A stretch of DNA of 64,000 nt. Source: Hymenobacter caeli. Lineage in GTDB: Bacteria; Bacteroidota; Bacteroidia; Cytophagales; Hymenobacteraceae. Every line of letters starts with the position of its first letter. Within the stretch, counting starts at the first letter, position 1. The stretch is taken from NCBI RefSeq assembly GCF_013294115.1, contig NZ_JABSNP010000024.1, positions 1 through 64,000 of the forward strand, in the 5' to 3' direction. The position numbers and the translations under genes are program-made. Shown piece by piece: positions 35,091 through 42,962 of this stretch. The notes beneath the pieces are model-generated. The model had not been told where the DNA came from and ran no database searches. It worked only from the letters and a program-made list of their open reading frames with translations.

Positions 35091-36710
35091 ATGAAACACC
35101 TGTTATCATCCACCGCCTTGCTTGGCCTGAGCGTACTGGCAGCGGCCCCCCGCAGCCAGGCCCAGTCGGCCGACCGAAAATTTGGCATCAGTGGGTACGG
35201 TACCACGCTCCAGTACATGGGCGACATGGGCAACACGTACTTTAAGGCCAAGAACGGCACCTATGGCGGTGGCCTCACCCTGAGCCGCTACATCAGCAAA
35301 GGCTTCGACATCAACTTGTCGGCCAACCAGGCCACGCTGCGCTTCCCCTCGCCCACGGGCGCATTTGCCAACAACGGCACGCGTTTCTACGCCAACATCA
35401 GCACCTACGGCCTGGGCTTTAAGTTCAAGTTGCCGCTGAAGGACGACGCCGTTATCCGGCCTTATTTCCTGATTCAGCCGGGCGTGGCCCGCGTCAATTC
35501 CGACCGTTACGCTTCGCCCACGGCGGCCGCCAACCACCTCGACTTTACGTCGTTCGACGCGCAGGGGGCCATTGGCTTGGACTTCCGCCTCACGCCAGGA
35601 TTTAGCCTGTTTGCCCAAGCCGGCGAGCACATGCTCGTCACCGGTGACGACAAGCTCGACGGCTCGGCCAGCAACGCCACCGGTTTTTACTACGACCACG
35701 ACCGCTACCTCCAGTTTTCGGCCGGCTTCACCGCTAACATCGGCAAGGCCAAGGACACGGACGGCGACGGCGTGGCCGACCGCAAGGACAAGTGCCCCGA
35801 CACGCCCACCGGCGTGAAAGTGGATGCCAACGGCTGCCCGCTCGACACCGACGGCGACGGCGTGGCCGACTACCAGGACAAGTGCCCCGACGTGAAGGGC
35901 CTGGCCGCCCTGCAGGGTTGCCCCGACGCCGACGGCGACGGCGTGGCCGACGCCGACGACAAGTGCCCCAACACGCCGGCCGGCGTGAAAGTGGACGCCA
36001 CGGGTTGCCCGCTCGACGCCGACGGCGACGGCGTGGCCGACTACCTCGACAAGTGCCCCAACACGCCTAGCGGCGTGAAAGTAGACGCCACGGGTTGCCC
36101 GCTTGACAGCGACGGCGACGGCGTGCCGGATTACCAAGACAAGTGCCCCGACCGCGCCGGCCCCGCCAGCAATCAGGGCTGCCCCGAAATGAAGGCCGAG
36201 TCGAAGAAGGTGCTCCAGGAAGCCACCAAATACATCCAGTTTGCCTACAACAAGGCCACACTGCTGCCAGTGTCCTACAAGCGCCTCGACCAAATCGTGG
36301 GTGTGCTGACCGAGTACCCGGACTACAGCCTGGGCATGTCGGGCCACACGGACGACGTGGGTAACGAAGCCTTCAACCTGCGCCTGAGCTACGACCGGGC
36401 CGAGGCCGTGCGCACGTACCTCATTGCCAAAGGCATCCCGGCGGCCCGCATCGAGGCCCGCGGCTACGGCAAGCTCAAGCCGATTGCCAGCAACAAGACC
36501 AAGGCCGGCCAGGCCCTGAACCGCCGCGTGGAGATGGACCCCTACCTGACGGGCGAAGCCAACCCCGACGAGGCCAAGTACGGCCCTGCCCCCACGGTAG
36601 CCGAGCTGAAGGCCAAGGGCAAAACCGCCCCCAAAGCGGCCGCTCCGGCCCGCAAAAAGGCCCCGGCCAAAAAGAAGGCCCCCGCTAAAAAAGCCGCTGC
36701 CAAGAAATAG
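35091..36710 (+). CDS. OmpA-family outer membrane protein with TSP3 repeats and basic tail
   Basis: A 539-residue outer membrane protein. Signal MKHLLSSTALLGLSVLAAA; a beta-barrel at about 25-220; five thrombospondin-3 calcium repeats (TDGDGVADRKDKCPDTPTG pattern) at about 222-360; then an OmpA-like peptidoglycan-binding domain (YIQFAYNKATLLP, GMSGHTDDVGNEAFNLRLSY, RIEARGYGKLKPI). The last 35 residues are Lys/Ala/Pro-rich (APARKKAPAKKKAPAKKA), like a histone H1 tail, which is unusual for this family. It probably links the outer membrane to peptidoglycan. Followed by a strong terminator. Confidence 0.93.
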   Translation: MKHLLSSTALLGLSVLAAAPRSQAQSADRKFGISGYGTTLQYMGDMGNTYFKAKNGTYGGGLTLSRYISKGFDINLSANQATLRFPSPTGAFANNGTRFYANISTYGLGFKFKLPLKDDAVIRPYFLIQPGVARVNSDRYASPTAAANHLDFTSFDAQGAIGLDFRLTPGFSLFAQAGEHMLVTGDDKLDGSASNATGFYYDHDRYLQFSAGFTANIGKAKDTDGDGVADRKDKCPDTPTGVKVDANGCPLDTDGDGVADYQDKCPDVKGLAALQGCPDADGDGVADADDKCPNTPAGVKVDATGCPLDADGDGVADYLDKCPNTPSGVKVDATGCPLDSDGDGVPDYQDKCPDRAGPASNQGCPEMKAESKKVLQEATKYIQFAYNKATLLPVSYKRLDQIVGVLTEYPDYSLGMSGHTDDVGNEAFNLRLSYDRAEAVRTYLIAKGIPAARIEARGYGKLKPIASNKTKAGQALNRRVEMDPYLTGEANPDEAKYGPAPTVAELKAKGKTAPKAAAPARKKAPAKKKAPAKKAAAKK

Positions 36711-36734
36711 GTAGCAGCCGCTTTGGCCGATTGT

Positions 36735-36770
36735 AAAAACAGCCCGCTCCCCTTGGAGCGGGCTGTTTTT
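36735..36770 (+). terminator. Intrinsic terminator of the OmpA gene
   Basis: A 16-bp stem (36735-36750 with 36755-36770), CCTT loop, followed by T. Confidence 0.94.
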
Positions 36771-36926
36771 TTTTCAATGCGGCGGCCGTTTCGCCCGGCC
36801 CGGCGGCCGCGCCGGGGATGGGGGGGGCCGGGCCCCGGGCCCGGCGTGCGGCAGCGCCGCCAAAATCGGTTTTAACTTGCGGCCGGGTTGCGTCGGCCCC
36901 TGCCGCGGCCCACTTATTTCTCTTGT

Positions 36927-38393
36927 ATGGACGAAGCCCTGATTGCTAAATACCAGCCCGTGATTGGGCTGGAAGTACACGCCCAGCTGCTCACGCGCAG
37001 CAAAATGTACTCGTCGGACGAAAACGAGTACGGCGTGGCCCCTAACACCAACCTCTCGGTCATCACCCTGGGCCACCCCGGCACCTTGCCCAAGGTGAAC
37101 CGCACGGCCGTGGAGTTTGCCATGAAAATGGGCCTGGCCACCAACTGCCACATCCGGCGCGACAACCTGTTTGCCCGCAAAAACTACTTCTACCCCGACC
37201 TGCCCAAGGGCTACCAGATTACGCAGGACAAAACCCCGATTTGCTACGAGGGCCACCTCGACGTGCGCGTGGGAGAGGCCATGAAGCGCATCGGCGTCAC
37301 GCGCATCCACATGGAGGAGGACGCGGGCAAAAGCATGCACCTGGCCGGCGAAACCGAAACCCTGGTGGACCTGAACCGCGCCGGCGTGCCGCTGATTGAG
37401 ATTGTGAGCGAGCCCGACATCCGCACCGGCGAGGAAGCCTACGCCTACCTCACCGAAATCAAGAAACTGGTGGAGTACCTCGGCATCTGCGACGGCAACA
37501 TGGAGGAAGGCTCGCTGCGCTGCGACGCCAACATCTCGGTGATGCTGCACGGGGCCCCCGAGTTCGGAATGAAGGTGGAGGTGAAGAACATGAACTCCTT
37601 CCGCAACGTGCAGCGGGCCATTGCCTACGAGATTGAGCGGCAGATTGCCATCGTGGAGGCCGGCGGCGAGGTGGCCAGCGAAACCCGCGGCTTCGACGCC
37701 GTGACCGGCACCACCAACGGCCAGCGCAGCAAGGAGACGATGAACGACTACCGCTACTTCCCCGAGCCCGACCTGCCGCCGCTGGTGATTGACGACGCCT
37801 GGCTGCACCGCGTGCAGGCCGGGCTGCCGGCCCTGCCCCAGCAGCTCTACGCCCGCTTCACCGGCGAGCTGGGCCTGAGCGACTACGATGCCTCGGTGCT
37901 GGTGGACCAGAAAGAGGTAGCCCTGTACTTCGACGAACTGGCCCGCCAAACGCCCAACGCCAAGGCCGCCGCCAACTGGGTGATGGGCCCCGTGAAATCG
38001 TACCTCAACGAGCGGGCCCTGCCGATGGAAGACTTCCCGCTCGACCCCGCCCAGCTGGCCGGCGTGATTGAGCTGATTGACGAAGACAAAATCAATTACT
38101 CGGTGGCCAGCAAGCAGTTGTTCCCGTACCTGCTGGCGCACCCCACGGCCAACGCCACCGGCGCGGCCGAGGCCCTGGGCCTGCTCACCAAAACCGACGG
38201 CGACGAGTTGGGGGCCCTGGTGGCGCAGGTGCTGGCCGCCAACCCGGCCAAAGTGGCCGAGTACCGGGCGGGCAAAAAATCCCTCACCGGCATGTTCATG
38301 GGCGAGCTGATGAAGCTAACCGGTGGCAAGGCCGACCCCAAGCAAGCCAACCAGCTGCTGCGCGCCGCGCTGGAAGGCGGACTCGTGGAATAG
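36927..38393 (+). CDS. gatB: Aspartyl/glutamyl-tRNA amidotransferase subunit B
   Basis: A 488-residue GatB. Part of GatCAB, which converts Glu-tRNA-Gln or Asp-tRNA-Asn to the amide form. Signatures: YQPVIGLEVHAQLLTRSKM, LGHPGTLPKVNRTAVEFAM, RKNYFYPDLPKGYQITQ, MEEDAGKSMHLAGETETLVD and LIEIVSEPDIRTGEEAYAYL; the C-terminal YqeY-like tail domain is intact (KKSLTGMFMGELMKLTGGKA). Start MDEALIAKYQPV at 36927 matches the family N-terminus. gatA and gatC are not in the window. Confidence 0.97.
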   Translation: MDEALIAKYQPVIGLEVHAQLLTRSKMYSSDENEYGVAPNTNLSVITLGHPGTLPKVNRTAVEFAMKMGLATNCHIRRDNLFARKNYFYPDLPKGYQITQDKTPICYEGHLDVRVGEAMKRIGVTRIHMEEDAGKSMHLAGETETLVDLNRAGVPLIEIVSEPDIRTGEEAYAYLTEIKKLVEYLGICDGNMEEGSLRCDANISVMLHGAPEFGMKVEVKNMNSFRNVQRAIAYEIERQIAIVEAGGEVASETRGFDAVTGTTNGQRSKETMNDYRYFPEPDLPPLVIDDAWLHRVQAGLPALPQQLYARFTGELGLSDYDASVLVDQKEVALYFDELARQTPNAKAAANWVMGPVKSYLNERALPMEDFPLDPAQLAGVIELIDEDKINYSVASKQLFPYLLAHPTANATGAAEALGLLTKTDGDELGALVAQVLAANPAKVAEYRAGKKSLTGMFMGELMKLTGGKADPKQANQLLRAALEGGLVE

Positions 38394-38466
38394 GTGAAGC
38401 TGCTTAGGAAGTTGCCAAAATCGGTGAGCAGGGCGTTCAATTGTGTTTTCTAAACAGCTTCGTTAC

Positions 38467-38552
38467 CAATGAACAACGGGCAGTCAAAACGTTGTTGCCA
38501 GGCAAACTCAGCCATTGCCCGCTGTCGTATGTTCGTTCCCAGTTGTTCGTTG
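38467..38552. repeat. Imperfect hairpin made of heptamer-like units
   Basis: CAATGAACAACGGGCA (38467-38482) pairs imperfectly with TCCCAGTTGTTCGTTG (38537-38552); the right side can be read as 7-bp units (TGTTCGT, TCCCAGT, TGTTCGT, TGCCACT). It fills the spacer between gatB and the TlpA gene. Weaker than the other elements. Confidence 0.5.
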
Positions 38553-38563
38553 CCACTTGCTTT

Positions 38564-39700
38564 ATGCGTTACCTTATGATAAAATCCGTGTTGCTGGCCG
38601 CCGCCGTATTGGGCGGGGCCAACGCCTGCCAGCCCGCCTCGGCGGCCGCGGGCTACGAAATTACCGGCCAGCTGCAAAACGCGCCGGCCGGCACCGAGCT
38701 GCACCTGGCCGAGCTGCAATCGAACCAGTTCGTGGAGCGGGCTTCGGCCAAAACCGACGCCGCGGGCAAGTTTGCCTTCAAGGGCACGGCCCCCACGGCC
38801 GGCCTCTACCAGCTCAAAATCAACGAGGCCAACCAAGTGCTGCTGCTGCTCGACGACCAAACCCGGGTGGCCGTGGCCGGCGACGCCCAGCGCCTGCCCG
38901 CCACCTACACCGTGACCGGCAGCCCCGACGCCGAGCTGCTCCGCCAGCTGACGCAGGTGATGGAAGGCACCAAAACCCAGATGGACGGCCTCAAAGCCCG
39001 CTACACCGCCGCGGCCGCGGCCGGTAAAGCCGACGCCACGCAGGCCATTGAGCAGGAAGCCGCCACCATCCAGAACGGCACCGCCGCCCGGGTGAAAAGC
39101 GTGCTGCGCCGCTACCCCACGGCCGTGGCCACGGGCTTCGCGGTTGGGGCCTTCCTCAGCCCCGAAGAGAACTTCCAATTCGCCGATTCCATCGCCGCCG
39201 TGCAGCGCAAAGCCAACCCCGGCTCGCCCTTCACCAAGGAGCTGACGGCCCGGCTGGAGCCGTTGCGGGCCACCGCCCCCGGCACCAAGGCCCCCGAAAT
39301 CAACCTGCCCACGCCCGCCGGCCCCAAGCTGGCCCTCAGCAGCCTGCGCGGCAAGTACGTGCTCGTGGACTTCTGGGCCAGCTGGTGCGGCCCCTGCCGC
39401 GCCGAAAACCCCAACGTGGTGAAGGCCTACAACAAGTTCAAGGACAAGGGCAAAGGCTTCACCGTCTACTCGGTGTCGCTGGACCAGGAGAAGGGCCGCT
39501 GGATCAAAGCCATTGCCGCCGATGGACTGCTCTGGCCCAGCCACGTGTCGGACCTGGCCTACTGGCAGAGCGTGGCCGCCGCCGCCTACGGCATCACGGC
39601 CATCCCGCAGTCGTTTTTGCTCGATCCCAACGGCGTCATCATCGCCAAAAACCTGCGCGGGGCCGAGCTGGACGCTAAGCTGGCCGAAGTGCTGAAGTAG
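38564..39700 (+). CDS. TlpA-like thioredoxin lipoprotein with DUF4369
   Basis: A 378-residue periplasmic thiol-disulphide oxidoreductase. Signal with lipobox (SVLLAAAVLGGANAC). N-terminal DUF4369 domain (YEITGQLQNAPAGTELHLAE to FAFKGTAPTAGLYQLKI). C-terminal thioredoxin domain with GKYVLVDFWASWCGPCRAE, active site CGPC, cis-proline AIPQSFLLDPNG. These proteins reduce disulphides in cytochrome maturation or envelope proteins. Two starts are possible, 38564 (MRYLMIKS) and 38576 (MIKSVLL). Confidence 0.92.
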   Translation: MRYLMIKSVLLAAAVLGGANACQPASAAAGYEITGQLQNAPAGTELHLAELQSNQFVERASAKTDAAGKFAFKGTAPTAGLYQLKINEANQVLLLLDDQTRVAVAGDAQRLPATYTVTGSPDAELLRQLTQVMEGTKTQMDGLKARYTAAAAAGKADATQAIEQEAATIQNGTAARVKSVLRRYPTAVATGFAVGAFLSPEENFQFADSIAAVQRKANPGSPFTKELTARLEPLRATAPGTKAPEINLPTPAGPKLALSSLRGKYVLVDFWASWCGPCRAENPNVVKAYNKFKDKGKGFTVYSVSLDQEKGRWIKAIAADGLLWPSHVSDLAYWQSVAAAAYGITAIPQSFLLDPNGVIIAKNLRGAELDAKLAEVLK

Positions 39701-39735
39701 CGCGCGTTGAATTGCGGAAGAATAACTGCTAAAAG

Positions 39736-39762
39736 AGGCCGGCTCTCCCCAAGAGCCGGCCT
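39736..39762 (+). terminator. Intrinsic terminator of the TlpA gene
   Basis: AGGCCGGCTCT (39736-39746) pairs with AGAGCCGGCCT (39752-39762) and is followed by TTTTT. Confidence 0.93.
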
Positions 39763-39820
39763 TTTTTAACGTCCCCCCGCGCCCTGATTTTCCGGCCCGA
39801 AACGCAAGTAGCGCGGGCCG

Positions 39821-39850
39821 TTGCCGAATTGTGCGCAGCGCCTATATTTG
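39821..39850 (+). promoter_or_regulatory. Bacteroidota-type promoter of the gene at 39895
   Basis: TTG at 39821-39823 and TATATTTG at 39843-39850 are 19 bases apart, the usual spacing of the -33 and -7 boxes. This is the best complete promoter in the window. Confidence 0.7.
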
Positions 39851-39894
39851 GCACGGCAGCAACTCTTCCTCAGTTCATTAGCCGGGTGGTTCTC

Positions 39895-40725
39895 ATGAAA
39901 AGCTCACATCTCTTGCCCGTTTTGGGAATAGTGGCCCTTGGGGTGGTCGGGGCCGCGGCTGCCACGCGCCCCACGGGCTTTGTGCAGGAGTTTTCGACGG
40001 GGGCAGTGCTGTTGGCCAGCGGCGATACGCTGCGCGGGCCCGTGCGCTTATACCGCGAGCTGGACATGGTAAGCCTGCCGGGGAACAGCCAGACAACAGC
40101 CGCCTTTTCGGCAGCTCAGGTGAAAATATTTGCAGTAAAGGGCGGGCAACTGGTCGACTCGGACCCCCGCGATTTTAATCCTGCGCCCCAGGAGCCGCGC
40201 AGCGTTTCGAATAATCTCAGTAGCCCTCTTTTTAACCAGCGCACGGTTCGGAAGGCATCGCTGCAGGCGCCGCTAGATGCCTGGACTTCGCAAACCTATT
40301 CTGGGCGGCGCGGCTACCTGCCGCCCAGCCAACACTTTCTGTCGGACACAGCGTCCGTGCGCACCTTCCGCACCTTTTTGTGGGACCACGACCGGGTGGG
40401 TGCCCAGCGGCCGACGCCAGCGTTTTTCGAGCAGCTCAGCAACGGACCGTACCTGCTGCTACGCCGCCAGCGGCTCGCCCCCGGGCCCGCTGAGGCCGGC
40501 CAGGGGGCCTACTACGTGCCCCCCGTTCTCGCCGACCACTATTATTTGGCCGACCCCGAGGGCCATGTCTTGCGGTTGCTCAAGCCCGAAAAAGCGCTGC
40601 TGGCGGTGTTTCGGCCCCAGGCCCAGGCCATTACGGCTTACGCTGCCCAACACAAGCTGGACTTTTACGACCCCGCGCACCTAGCCGAGCTGGTGACGTA
40701 CGGCAATTCGTTGCTGGCGCAATAG
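39895..40725 (+). CDS. Secreted hypothetical protein
   Basis: A 276-residue protein with signal MKSSHLLPVLGIVALGVVGAA. The mature start GAVLLASGDTLRGPVRLYRE and the later GPYLLLRRQRLAPGP, YYLADPEGHVLRLLKPEKAL are a pattern I associate with uncharacterised Bacteroidota envelope proteins that monitor or build beta-structured domains. The C-terminal TAYAAQHKLDFYDPAHLAEL motif is common in these. No function is known. The ATG is 44 bases after the -7 box. Confidence 0.75.
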   Translation: MKSSHLLPVLGIVALGVVGAAAATRPTGFVQEFSTGAVLLASGDTLRGPVRLYRELDMVSLPGNSQTTAAFSAAQVKIFAVKGGQLVDSDPRDFNPAPQEPRSVSNNLSSPLFNQRTVRKASLQAPLDAWTSQTYSGRRGYLPPSQHFLSDTASVRTFRTFLWDHDRVGAQRPTPAFFEQLSNGPYLLLRRQRLAPGPAEAGQGAYYVPPVLADHYYLADPEGHVLRLLKPEKALLAVFRPQAQAITAYAAQHKLDFYDPAHLAELVTYGNSLLAQ

Positions 40726-40763
40726 GTAGGCTTGCTGCCGCGCACAACCGTCCCACGAATTCC

Positions 40764-41462
40764 TTAGCCCAAAAACATGCGCTGCAAGCCCGGCCAGAGG
40801 CGTTTTTTCAAGCTTACGTCGTACTCCACCATCTCAATTTCGGCGGCGGCGAGGTAGGAGAGGCCCTGGGCGGCGAACTGCACGGGCTCGTAAATCTGGG
40901 TGTTGCGCACGGCCACGTCGAGCAGGTTGCGGCCGAAGGCCACGACCTGGGTGGCGGCCAGCTCGCGGCGCAGGCCGGCCAGGGCCACCGGCAGGTGCGA
41001 CTCCACGTTCACCAGCACCACGTCGGCCATCACCAGGCCCAGGGCCTGCAACATCTTGTTGAGGAACACGTTGCGGTGCAGCTTGACAAACTGGTCGGGG
41101 GGCAGGCGCACCAGCAGCACCACGCCGTCGGCCCGGCTGCCTTGGGTAGTGAAGGGCGTGGGCGGGGCGGGCGGTCCGGGAACCGCGGGGGCCGCAGGTA
41201 CCACTGCGGGAGCCGCGGCGGGGACGGCCAGAGCGGCTTCGGGCAGGCGGGCGGGCGGCACGGGCACAGGCGGGGCCGCCGGTGGCGGGGCCGGCGCGGG
41301 GGCCAGTGCTGGAACGACGATTTGGGCCTCCGGGGCCGCTTCGGCAACGGGTGCCGGGGGCTCCGGCGCGGCCGGTGCGGGCCGCGAAACGGGCTCAACG
41401 GGCACGTAGAGCGTCACGTCGGTGTAGAAGTTCTGGAGGAAGGCCAGCTTTTCGGCGGACAT
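40764..41462 (-). CDS. Hypothetical protein with Pro/Ala linker, possibly DNA polymerase III psi-like
   Basis: A 232-residue protein. Residues 1-20 (AEKLAFLQNFYTDVTLYVP) are followed by a long Pro/Ala/Val linker (about 25-105) and a compact C-terminal domain: VVLLVRLPPDQFVKLHRNVF, LQALGLVMADVVLVNVESH, TQVVAFGRNLLDVAVRN and YDVSLKKRLWPGLQRMFLG. The order of elements (a short N-terminal peptide, a Leu-rich core, LNxLxxLxxxxxK-LW-xLQ at the end) recalls the psi subunit HolD of the clamp loader, but similarity is too weak to name it. Next to the thioesterase gene and separated from it by a heptamer hairpin. Confidence 0.6.
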   Translation of the reverse strand: MSAEKLAFLQNFYTDVTLYVPVEPVSRPAPAAPEPPAPVAEAAPEAQIVVPALAPAPAPPPAAPPVPVPPARLPEAALAVPAAAPAVVPAAPAVPGPPAPPTPFTTQGSRADGVVLLVRLPPDQFVKLHRNVFLNKMLQALGLVMADVVLVNVESHLPVALAGLRRELAATQVVAFGRNLLDVAVRNTQIYEPVQFAAQGLSYLAAAEIEMVEYDVSLKKRLWPGLQRMFLG

Positions 41463-41494
41463 GGGCGTTGGGTAGCTTTTAGCTGTCGGCTGCC

Positions 41495-41553
41495 AGCTGT
41501 CAGCTTTTGTTTTTATTATTATTTAAGGCTCATCAGCGCAAAAGCTGACAGCT
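41495..41553. repeat. Heptamer hairpin between the psi-like and thioesterase genes
   Basis: AGCTGTCAGCTTTTG (41495-41509) pairs perfectly with CAAAAGCTGACAGCT (41539-41553). Both sides extend as 7-bp units such as TAGCTTT and CAGCTGT, the same type as in alaS. The thioesterase stop codon at 41568-41570 is 15 bases away. Confidence 0.9.
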
Positions 41554-41567
41554 AAAAGCTGAAAAAG

Positions 41568-42086
41568 CTATTCCAGCGCGAACAGGGCTTTCAGCTCCTG
41601 GGCTTCGGCGGGCTTCATGCGGCCGGCCAGCACCAGGCGCAGCTGGCGGCGGCGCAGGGCCCCTTCGTAAAGAGAAATTTCCTCCGCCGTTTCGGGCACG
41701 GCCTCCGGCACGTCGATGGGCCGGCCCGACTGGTCCACGGCCACGAAGGTGAAGAACGCCTCGTTGGTTTTGAATTTGGTGCCGTTGGGGATGTCCTCGG
41801 CCCACACGTCGATGTGCACCTCCATGCTGGAGCTGAACGAGCGGGTGACCTGCGCCTGGAGCGTGACCACGTTGCCGAGCCGGATGGCGTCGCGGAACGA
41901 CACGTTGTCGACCGAGGCCGTGACGACGATGCGGTTGGAGTGCTTCTGGGCGGCAATGGCCCCGGCGATGTCCATCAGGTGCATCATGCGGCCGCCCATC
42001 AGGTTGTTGAGCGTGTTGGTGTCGTTGGGCAGCACCAGCTCGGTCATGATGACGAACGAGTCGGCCACGGGCTTTTGCTTGCGCAT
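41568..42086 (-). CDS. Acyl-CoA thioesterase (YciA-like hotdog)
   Basis: A 172-residue hotdog-fold thioesterase. ELVLPNDTNTLNNLMGGRMM, HLMDIAGAIAAQKHSNRIVV, ASVDNVSFRDAIRLGNVVTL and EAFFTFVAVDQSGRPIDVP are typical for the YciA/BACH group that hydrolyses medium- and long-chain acyl-CoA. Start MRKQKPVADSFVIM at 42086; a longer open frame upstream has no similarity. The gene lies between pcm and the psi-like gene on the same strand. Confidence 0.92.
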   Translation of the reverse strand: MRKQKPVADSFVIMTELVLPNDTNTLNNLMGGRMMHLMDIAGAIAAQKHSNRIVVTASVDNVSFRDAIRLGNVVTLQAQVTRSFSSSMEVHIDVWAEDIPNGTKFKTNEAFFTFVAVDQSGRPIDVPEAVPETAEEISLYEGALRRRQLRLVLAGRMKPAEAQELKALFALE

Positions 42087-42145
42087 TGCTCTCGGGTAAA
42101 AAAATGACGGCGGGCACGGGCCCCCGGCGCAAAGGTAGGGCCCCG

Positions 42146-42856
42146 CTAGCCCTGCCAGCCGCCGGCCCCAAGCAGCGGCACGAACCGAAACGGCTCGAAC
42201 TCCTCGCGGGCAAACGCATCGGGCCCCTCGCGCACCACCCGCACCATGCGCTGGGCGTGGGCGGGCCCCACCGGAATGACGAGCTGCCCGCCCACGGCCA
42301 GCTGGCGCAGCAGGGCCGGCGGCAGCCCCGGGGCCCCGGCCGTGACGAGGATGCGGTCGAAGGGCGCGGCCTCGGGCCAGCCCAGCGAGCCGTCGCCGCA
42401 GCGCAGGCGGGGGGCCGGGCCGTCGGGGGGCAGCAGGGCGGCCAGGCGGCGCTGGGTGGCGGCAAAGAGCGTGGCGTTCAGCTCGATGCTGTGCACGTGG
42501 GGCGTGAGGCGCAGCAGCACGGCGCACTGGTAGCCCGAGCCGGTGCCCACTTCCAGCACCCGGTGGTGGGGGGCGGGGGCCAGCAGCGCGGTCTGGTAGG
42601 CCACGGTGTAGGGCTGCGAAATGGTTTGGCCCTCGCCGATGGGAAAGGCCTTGTCGTGGTAGGCGTGGGCCTCGAAGGCGGGGGCGAAAAACTGGTGGCG
42701 CGGCACGGCGGCCAGCGCCGCCAGCACCCGCTCGTCGCGGATGCCGCGGGCGCGCAGGGCCGCCACCAGGGCCCGGCGCTGGCCGCGGTGGCGGTAGGTG
42801 TCGGGGGCGGGCGCGGCGGCGTTAGAAGCGGGGAGGGGCACGGAAACGGGGAGCAA
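42146..42856 (-). CDS. pcm: Protein-L-isoaspartate O-methyltransferase
   Basis: A 236-residue SAM-dependent enzyme that repairs damaged aspartate and asparagine. Motifs: PRHQFFAPAFEAHAYHDKAF, PIGEGQTISQPYTVAYQTAL, SAM loop VLEVGTGSGYQCAVLLRL, IELNATLFAATQ and FDRILVTAGAPGLPPALLRQ. The most upstream start is a TTG at 42856; similarity starts around DTYRHRGQRRALVAALRARG, so the true start may be a little downstream (GTG 42841). Divergent from the sugar transferase gene. Confidence 0.94.
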   Translation of the reverse strand: MLPVSVPLPASNAAAPAPDTYRHRGQRRALVAALRARGIRDERVLAALAAVPRHQFFAPAFEAHAYHDKAFPIGEGQTISQPYTVAYQTALLAPAPHHRVLEVGTGSGYQCAVLLRLTPHVHSIELNATLFAATQRRLAALLPPDGPAPRLRCGDGSLGWPEAAPFDRILVTAGAPGLPPALLRQLAVGGQLVIPVGPAHAQRMVRVVREGPDAFAREEFEPFRFVPLLGAGGWQG

Positions 42857-42908
42857 AATCGGGGGCCGGGGGCCGGGCCCGGGGCCCCGGGCCCGGCCGC
42901 GGCGGCGT

Positions 42909-42916
42909 TACCTTTG
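42909..42916 (+). promoter_or_regulatory. -7 promoter box of the sugar transferase gene
   Basis: TACCTTTG, a perfect TAnnTTTG, 47 bases before the GTG start at 42963. Confidence 0.6.
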
Positions 42917-42962
42917 GGGCGGCGCGGGCCCCGGCCCGCGAAAATACGCCCTAAACCACTCC

